DNA from: Candidatus Sivonenia alaskensis PMM_0068
GTDB taxonomy: Bacteria; Cyanobacteriota; Cyanobacteriia; Gloeobacterales; PMM-0068
Assembly (NCBI GenBank): GCA_949127685.1
Contig: CASBPW010000181.1
Coordinates: 1 to 10,836, forward strand
DNA: 10,836 bases
Direction: 5' to 3'
Shown: positions 6,838 through 10,836 of the stretch, in pieces
Numbering within the stretch: the first letter of the stretch is position 1
How the letters are laid out: each line of letters opens with the position of its first letter
The notes under the pieces: model-generated
Databases searched by the model: none
What the model was told of the DNA's origin: nothing
Seen by the model: the letters and a program-made list of their open reading frames with translations, nothing else
Made by a program: the position numbers and the translations under genes

Positions 6838-7698
6838 GTGTCTTGGGAGCATCAATCCGTCCTCTTGCATGAAGTCGTCGCGGCCCTTACTCCAGCGCCG
6901 GAAAAATTTTATTTGGATTGTACGGTAGGTTTGGGCGGCCACAGTGAAGCGATTCTGCAATATCCAGACACCCACGTTGTTGCTTTAGACCAAGACGGAG
7001 CGACCTTAGAGCAAGCCCGTTTGCGCCTTGCTCCCTATGGCGACCGCATCCTATTTCAGCAGGTTAACTTTGCTGATTTCGATGCTAAAGGACAAAAATT
7101 TGATGGCATTTTGGCAGACCTTGGGGTGAGTTCCCCTCAGTTAGATCAGGGTGAGCGCGGTTTTAGTTGGCGCTTTGAAGCACCCTTGGACATGCGGATG
7201 GATCAGGAAGGTCAGGAGCTTACGGCGGCTGACCTTATTAATACGTACTCTTCAGAAGCCTTAGCCAATATTTTCTATGAGTATGGAGACGAGCGCAATT
7301 CTCGCCGCATTGCTCGCACTATTGTCGCACGCCGCCCCTTGACTACGACTACACAACTGGCCGAACTGGTCGCCCGCTGCCAGCGGGGCTACCAAAAAAT
7401 TCATCCAGCGACCCGAGTATTTCAAGCGCTACGGATTGCCGTGAATCGGGAATTCGAAGCTTTAGAACAGCTCCTTCAGAAGGCTCCAGATTGGCTACAT
7501 GAAGGGGGTGTTCTTGCTATTATCAGTTTTCATTCTTCAGAAGACCGCAGGGTCAAACAGCAGTTTCGGGAAGATATTCGTCTAGAAGTCTTAACCCGCA
7601 AACCGATTGTGCCTTCGGAGGAAGAACGAAAAGCTAATCCCCGTGCCCGCTCTGCCAAATTGCGTTGTGCCCAACGTGTCCCTGTCGCCCCCTTGTAG
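6838..7698 (+). CDS. rsmH: 16S rRNA (cytosine(1402)-N(4))-methyltransferase RsmH
   Basis: This cytoplasmic SAM-dependent enzyme (formerly MraW) methylates N4 of C1402 in the 16S rRNA decoding centre. The 286-residue product carries all family landmarks: HQSVLLHEVV at the N-terminus (5-14), the SAM-binding loop DCTVGLGGHSEAIL (27-40), LADLGVSSPQLDQGERGFS (92-110), DMRMD (118-122), ATRVFQALRIAVNRE (191-205) and IISFHSSEDRRVK (228-240). It is slightly shorter than the usual 300-315 residues. The start is a GTG: an in-frame stop at 6817-6819 and no ATG between force it, and the conserved motif begins only four residues later. No clear Shine-Dalgarno precedes it. It is the first gene of a tight operon, and its stop codon (7696-7698) overlaps the ribosome site of the next gene. 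This is the classic place of rsmH in dcw clusters, before ftsL and ftsI. No mraZ lies upstream. Confidence 0.97.
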   Translation: MSWEHQSVLLHEVVAALTPAPEKFYLDCTVGLGGHSEAILQYPDTHVVALDQDGATLEQARLRLAPYGDRILFQQVNFADFDAKGQKFDGILADLGVSSPQLDQGERGFSWRFEAPLDMRMDQEGQELTAADLINTYSSEALANIFYEYGDERNSRRIARTIVARRPLTTTTQLAELVARCQRGYQKIHPATRVFQALRIAVNREFEALEQLLQKAPDWLHEGGVLAIISFHSSEDRRVKQQFREDIRLEVLTRKPIVPSEEERKANPRARSAKLRCAQRVPVAPL

Positions 7699-7703
7699 AG
7701 GAG
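7697..7703 (+). promoter_or_regulatory. Shine-Dalgarno site of the FtsL-like gene
   Basis: AGAGGAG lies 10 bases before the ATG at 7714 and overlaps the rsmH stop codon. It is a much stronger site than that of rsmH, and the overlap suggests coupled translation of the two genes. Confidence 0.7.
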
Positions 7704-7713
7704 TGTTTCCCTA

Positions 7714-8253
7714 ATGAATGCTGTCCGTCTTCCTGAACCCGATCCCCGACGCCGTCGACAAGCCCGTATAGTCGTTCCCATCCCTTACCCGATGCCTCAA
7801 AATCTGGTTCCCCCAGAGAGGGAGTCAGCCCCCCAGGAGATTCTGCAAGAGCCCATGCCCTTGCCGTCTGTAGTCCGTCTCAATCCTCCTGCCCAGCCAA
7901 CGCCCTTAGCTTTAGCCTTAGTCCAGGCTCGGCGTGCGCTGACGGGTACGTTGACCCTGAGCCTTTTGCTCCTGGGGGCTGTTTATATGTCTACGGTCCA
8001 AGTACAGCAGTCCTGGGCGGCAGACTATAAAACTTTAAACCAACTCCGCCAACAAACGCGTCAGATGCAAACGGCCACGGGTTTGCTGGAAGGAAATTTA
8101 GCGAATGAAACCAATCATCCGGCTCCCTTTGCCCCAGCTCGTCCAGAACGGGTCGTGCTTTTGCCGCTTCTAGCTCCCGACCTCATGACTCCGTCAGCGC
8201 CGTCAGCCAATACGGTACTTACTGAGCCCGTCACTGTTCCTTTGGGATATTAG
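7714..8253 (+). CDS. Putative FtsL-like single-pass membrane protein
   Basis: I do not recognise this 179-residue protein by sequence; position and topology suggest FtsL. FtsL is a bitopic division protein that works with FtsB and FtsQ to activate FtsI-FtsW at the septum. Visible parts in order: a basic, proline-rich N-terminal stretch of about 75 residues including RRRR (12-15), probably cytoplasmic; one transmembrane helix at about 76-96 (core LSLLLLGAVYMS); a polar, glutamine-rich segment at about 98-131 that could form a short coiled coil (LNQLRQQTRQMQ, 108-119); and a proline-rich tail (136-179) with no cysteines. The helix-then-coiled-coil plan fits FtsL/DivIC proteins, but the long N-terminal stretch and the proline-rich tail are atypical. 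It lies 15 bp after rsmH and 9 bp before ftsI, exactly where ftsL sits in dcw clusters. It could also be an unrelated membrane protein that has taken this slot. Confidence 0.6.
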   Translation: MNAVRLPEPDPRRRRQARIVVPIPYPMPQNLVPPERESAPQEILQEPMPLPSVVRLNPPAQPTPLALALVQARRALTGTLTLSLLLLGAVYMSTVQVQQSWAADYKTLNQLRQQTRQMQTATGLLEGNLANETNHPAPFAPARPERVVLLPLLAPDLMTPSAPSANTVLTEPVTVPLGY

Positions 8254-8257
8254 GAAG
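8252..8257 (+). promoter_or_regulatory. Shine-Dalgarno site of ftsI
   Basis: AGGAAG lies 5 bases before the ATG at 8263 and overlaps the last two bases of the preceding TAG stop (8251-8253). This supports both the ftsI start and translational coupling to the FtsL-like gene. Confidence 0.6.
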
Positions 8258-8262
8258 CTTAG

Positions 8263-10188
8263 ATGACCCAGTTGCGCACGAATAGAGAGAGGGCTAATGA
8301 ATTTCAGCTTAGGCGTCTAGAAAAGATGAGCCTGCGTCATTCTCGACAGACGAAGCAACGTTATTCTTTCGTCGGAGTCCTCTTTCTTCTCCTCATGGGC
8401 TACTTAGGGTGGACCCTTTTTCAGTTACAAGTGCTGAAGGCTCCCGACCTGAGGGCGCGGGCGCTACAACAACAGACCAAAAGAGTTCGGTCCTATCTCC
8501 CTCGGCTCCCTCTTGCGGATCGTAAGGGGGTCGCCTTGGCCAATGATGAACCGATCTATGCCCTCTATGCCCATCCCTATATTCTCCAAAAAGAGGCTGA
8601 GATTCAATTCCGTCAAAACCTCAAAAAGAAGAAAACCACCCTTGATCAACAGTCTTCAGCTTTTCCAAACTATGTAAAACGTGCTGCTGAAGAACTCGCA
8701 CCGATTCTCAAGACTTCCCAGAAAAAACTGGTGACGCAGTTAGGAGACACTAGCAAAACCACGATTTCGTTAACCCGTGATTTAGGCCAGGGAGAGATGG
8801 AACAGGTGGAGGCCTTAAAGCTGGCTGGTTTAGAAAAAGAAATGCGTAGGCGCCGAGTTTACCCTACCGGAGAAGAATCGGCCAATTTGGTTGGTTTTAT
8901 TGACTATAACGGGGTCGGTCAGAGTGGTATCGAGCAGTTCTATAACCGTGCTTTAGCAGGTATAGATGATAAAAACCGGAAGCTCTATTTCAATGGCTTT
9001 GGGCAGATTCTCGCCAGCCAAACTCCAGAAAATTATTTCCAGACCGATGACCGCAATATGGTTCTGTCCTTAGACATGCGTCTACAAAGAGCGGCTCATC
9101 TTGCCGTACAGCAAGGAGTCCAAGAATATAAGGCGAAAAGAGGCGCTGCTATTATTCTGGATCCTCGCAATGGAGAAATATTGGCGCTGGCCTCCTCTCC
9201 CGCGTTCGATAACAATGCTTTAGGCAAGTACGGCCCCAAAGTTTTTAAGAACTGGACGGTCACAGAACTCTATGAGCCGGGGTCTACGTTCAAACCTTTG
9301 AATATTGCCATGGGTTTGGACAGTGGGCGCATCCGTGCCAATGACGTGGTCTATGACGGGGGCAGCCTGACACTATCGAGACGAACCATCCGCAATGCTA
9401 GCGGTCACGGCAATGGAGCTATTTCGGTCACAGAAGTTTTAAAGCGTTCGAGCAATATTGGGATGGTCCGCTTGATGCAGAAACTGGATCGCGGAGATTA
9501 CTATGACCGACTGAGGGCTCTAGGTATTGGACGTAAGAGTGGGATAGATTTACCGGGAGAGGCCGCGGGCATTTTTAAGAGCAAAGGACAGTTTGTCCGC
9601 TACCCAATTGAGTCGGCAACCACAGCGTTTGGCCAGGGGGTTTCGATGACCCCCCTCCAGTTGGTCCGTTTCCATTCCGCTCTTGCCAATGGTGGTTACC
9701 TGGTTCAGCCGCACCTCGCGACTAAAATAATGAACAGCCAAGGCGAAGCGATCTGGAATCCTGAATTGACGCCCCCTAAAAGAATTTTTTCTGAAAAATC
9801 TGCGCGGACAGTACGCCAAATGATGGTGCAGATTGTCGAATCAGGAACCGGAAAGGCTGCCAAGATCCCTGGTTATGAGATTGCTGGGAAAACGGGCACG
9901 GCTCAAAAGGTCAACCCGAATGGGAGAGGGTATCTTCAGGGAAAAAAGATTACCAGTTTTATTGCCCATTTCCCAGCGGATAAGCCCCGCTATGTGGTCC
10001 TCGTTGTCATGGACGAGCCTGGAGTTCCCGGAGCTTTTGGTTCTACAACTGCCGCCCCGGTGGTCCGCAAAATCTTGGAAGAAATCATTTCTGCTGACCG
10101 CATACTTCCGAAAGGACCGATTCCTCTGCCCGGTCGTTTGGAAGATGACAACAAAGAAGCGGCCAAGGGCGGAGCGCCGAGAGATTAA
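8263..10188 (+). CDS. ftsI: Peptidoglycan D,D-transpeptidase FtsI (class B penicillin-binding protein)
   Basis: This septal class B PBP cross-links peptidoglycan during division, working with FtsW. The 641-residue product has a basic cytoplasmic N-terminus, one transmembrane anchor at about 35-56, and the class B pedestal with LADRKGVALA (84-93) and VGQSGIEQFYN (218-228). The transpeptidase domain (about 265-610) has all three active-site motifs: SxxK as STFK (nucleophile S341, K344), SxN as SSN (396-398) and KTG (543-545, in AGKTGTAQK). There are no PASTA repeats. A lysine-rich stretch (about 116-165) in the pedestal and a polar tail of about 30 residues make it somewhat longer than many cyanobacterial FtsI proteins. 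It is the last gene of the operon and converges on the PhoH-family gene. The pairing with an FtsL-like gene upstream favours FtsI over an elongation-type PBP2. Confidence 0.95.
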   Translation: MTQLRTNRERANEFQLRRLEKMSLRHSRQTKQRYSFVGVLFLLLMGYLGWTLFQLQVLKAPDLRARALQQQTKRVRSYLPRLPLADRKGVALANDEPIYALYAHPYILQKEAEIQFRQNLKKKKTTLDQQSSAFPNYVKRAAEELAPILKTSQKKLVTQLGDTSKTTISLTRDLGQGEMEQVEALKLAGLEKEMRRRRVYPTGEESANLVGFIDYNGVGQSGIEQFYNRALAGIDDKNRKLYFNGFGQILASQTPENYFQTDDRNMVLSLDMRLQRAAHLAVQQGVQEYKAKRGAAIILDPRNGEILALASSPAFDNNALGKYGPKVFKNWTVTELYEPGSTFKPLNIAMGLDSGRIRANDVVYDGGSLTLSRRTIRNASGHGNGAISVTEVLKRSSNIGMVRLMQKLDRGDYYDRLRALGIGRKSGIDLPGEAAGIFKSKGQFVRYPIESATTAFGQGVSMTPLQLVRFHSALANGGYLVQPHLATKIMNSQGEAIWNPELTPPKRIFSEKSARTVRQMMVQIVESGTGKAAKIPGYEIAGKTGTAQKVNPNGRGYLQGKKITSFIAHFPADKPRYVVLVVMDEPGVPGAFGSTTAAPVVRKILEEIISADRILPKGPIPLPGRLEDDNKEAAKGGAPRD

Positions 10189-10205
10189 AGGTTGCGATAC
10201 CCTTT
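10187..10205. terminator. Possible weak hairpin between the convergent genes
   Basis: AAAGG (10187-10191), overlapping the ftsI stop codon, can pair with CCTTT (10201-10205) around a 9-base loop. No T run follows on either strand. The 47-bp convergent gap is where both transcripts should end, but this stem is weak, so the call is tentative. Confidence 0.15.
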
Positions 10206-10235
10206 GTCATCGCTCCGCTTCCCCACACACCAATG

Positions 10236-10836
10236 CTACAGCAGATTTGCTGCCCGTTCTGCCAAAATAGAACGCTCGCCTTTGAGCAAGGTAATGTGTC
10301 CTGCTAAAGGCTCATTTTTGAACTTTTCCACCACATAGGTCAGCCCGTTACTGGCCGTATCTACATAGGGATTGTCAATCTGGTCCAAGTCTCCTGTGAG
10401 GACTATCTTAGTCCCCTCTCCGGCACGGGTGATGATCGTTTTCACTTCATGGGGGGTCAAGTTTTGGGCCTCATCCACAATCAAGAACTGCTTCGGAATG
10501 GTACGGCCACGAATATAGGTAAGGGGCTCAATCTGCAACACGCCTAGTTCTAGAAGTTCCTCATAGCCCCGCCGCCAATGCTTGGGCTTATTCGATGGTT
10601 CTTGATTGCCAAAGATCAGGTCGAAGTTGTCATAGAGCGGCTGCATCCAGGGCGTGAGCTTTTCGTTGATATCGCCGGGGAGAAAGCCAATATCTTTCCC
10701 CATCGGAATTACAGGCCGGGAAATCAGAAGTCGAGTGTATAGATGGTCTTCGACTTTTTGTAGACCAGCAGCAATGGCCAGCAGGGTTTTGCCCGTGCCT
10801 GCTTTCCCCACCAAGGTCACCAGGGGAATGGCATCA
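10236..10836 (-). CDS. PhoH-family ATPase, C-terminal part (cut by the window edge)
   Basis: These are the last 199 residues of a PhoH-type P-loop ATPase; the gene begins beyond the right edge. In fragment numbering, Walker A is GKAGTGKT (10-17), Walker B is FLIVDEAQN (117-125), and TGDLDQID (147-154) follows as the sensor-like motif. The segment SRPVIPMGKDIGFLPGD (39-55) is also family-typical. The sequence DAIPLVTL before Walker A reads in frame, so the GTG at 10818-10820 is an internal codon, not the start. This pattern is typical of the longer PhoH proteins that carry an N-terminal PIN nuclease domain (PhoH2 or YlaK type), whose members act as RNA helicase/RNase. The PIN domain would lie outside the window, so that part is inference. 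The gene converges on ftsI with a 47-bp gap. Confidence 0.9.
   Translation of the reverse strand, partial: DAIPLVTLVGKAGTGKTLLAIAAGLQKVEDHLYTRLLISRPVIPMGKDIGFLPGDINEKLTPWMQPLYDNFDLIFGNQEPSNKPKHWRRGYEELLELGVLQIEPLTYIRGRTIPKQFLIVDEAQNLTPHEVKTIITRAGEGTKIVLTGDLDQIDNPYVDTASNGLTYVVEKFKNEPLAGHITLLKGERSILAERAANLL

Noticed and set aside
9833..10270. A 145-codon open frame overlapping the end of ftsI in another frame
   Set aside because: It is a shadow of ftsI that runs on into the convergent PhoH-family gene. Both flanking genes are certain.
10236..10820. Reading the PhoH-family gene as complete, starting at GTG 10818-10820
   Set aside because: The frame stays open to the window edge and encodes family-typical residues (DAIPL) just upstream, and the P-loop would sit at the extreme N-terminus. 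It is a partial gene.
1..10836. Search for CRISPR arrays, insertion sequences, tRNA or rRNA genes and defence systems
   Set aside because: No regularly spaced repeats, transposase motifs, cloverleaf patterns or recognisable defence genes were seen. All genes but one are identifiable housekeeping families, and the exception sits in a housekeeping operon.

Overview
This window looks like ordinary chromosome from a cyanobacterium. The clearest sign is a full-length ChlH of the oxygenic-phototroph type. It is supported by a small single-RRM RNA-binding protein like those common in cyanobacteria, and by a PhoH-family ATPase. Genes have moderate GC content and the intergenic DNA is clearly richer in A and T. 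I cannot place the lineage below the phylum from sequence reading alone. I see no insertion sequence, CRISPR array, rRNA, tRNA, phage gene or recognisable defence system.

Layout, left to right. (1) chlH (minus strand, 65-4069) carries the large subunit of magnesium chelatase, with a strong terminator hairpin at its 3' end. (2) A 343-bp gap holds the chlH promoter region and, at its far end, the terminator of the next gene. (3) An RRM gene (minus, 4413-4853) ends in that terminator, so it and chlH are probably separate transcripts although both run leftward. (4) A 151-bp divergent gap leads to (5) a tRNA nucleotidyltransferase/poly(A) polymerase-family gene with an HD domain (plus, 5005-6450). 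(6) A 387-bp AT-rich gap holds a cluster of hairpin-forming sequences, then a promoter with a consensus -35 box. (7) A tight three-gene operon follows: rsmH (GTG start), an FtsL-like single-pass membrane protein, and ftsI. Spacing is 15 and 9 bp, and each downstream Shine-Dalgarno overlaps or abuts the preceding stop codon. (8) Convergent to ftsI is the C-terminal ATPase part of a PhoH-family gene, cut by the right window edge.

How the genes work together. rsmH, ftsL and ftsI are the classic core of the division and cell wall (dcw) cluster. They couple a 16S rRNA methyltransferase to the septal peptidoglycan transpeptidase and its presumed membrane partner. The other genes are independent housekeeping functions: chlorophyll synthesis, RNA binding, tRNA 3'-end repair and a putative RNA-related ATPase.

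The points most worth following up are the divergent FtsL-like protein, the hairpin cluster upstream of rsmH, two 9-base words shared by the chlH and RRM leaders, and the unusual C-terminal tail of the RRM protein. No clear novel multi-gene system is visible.
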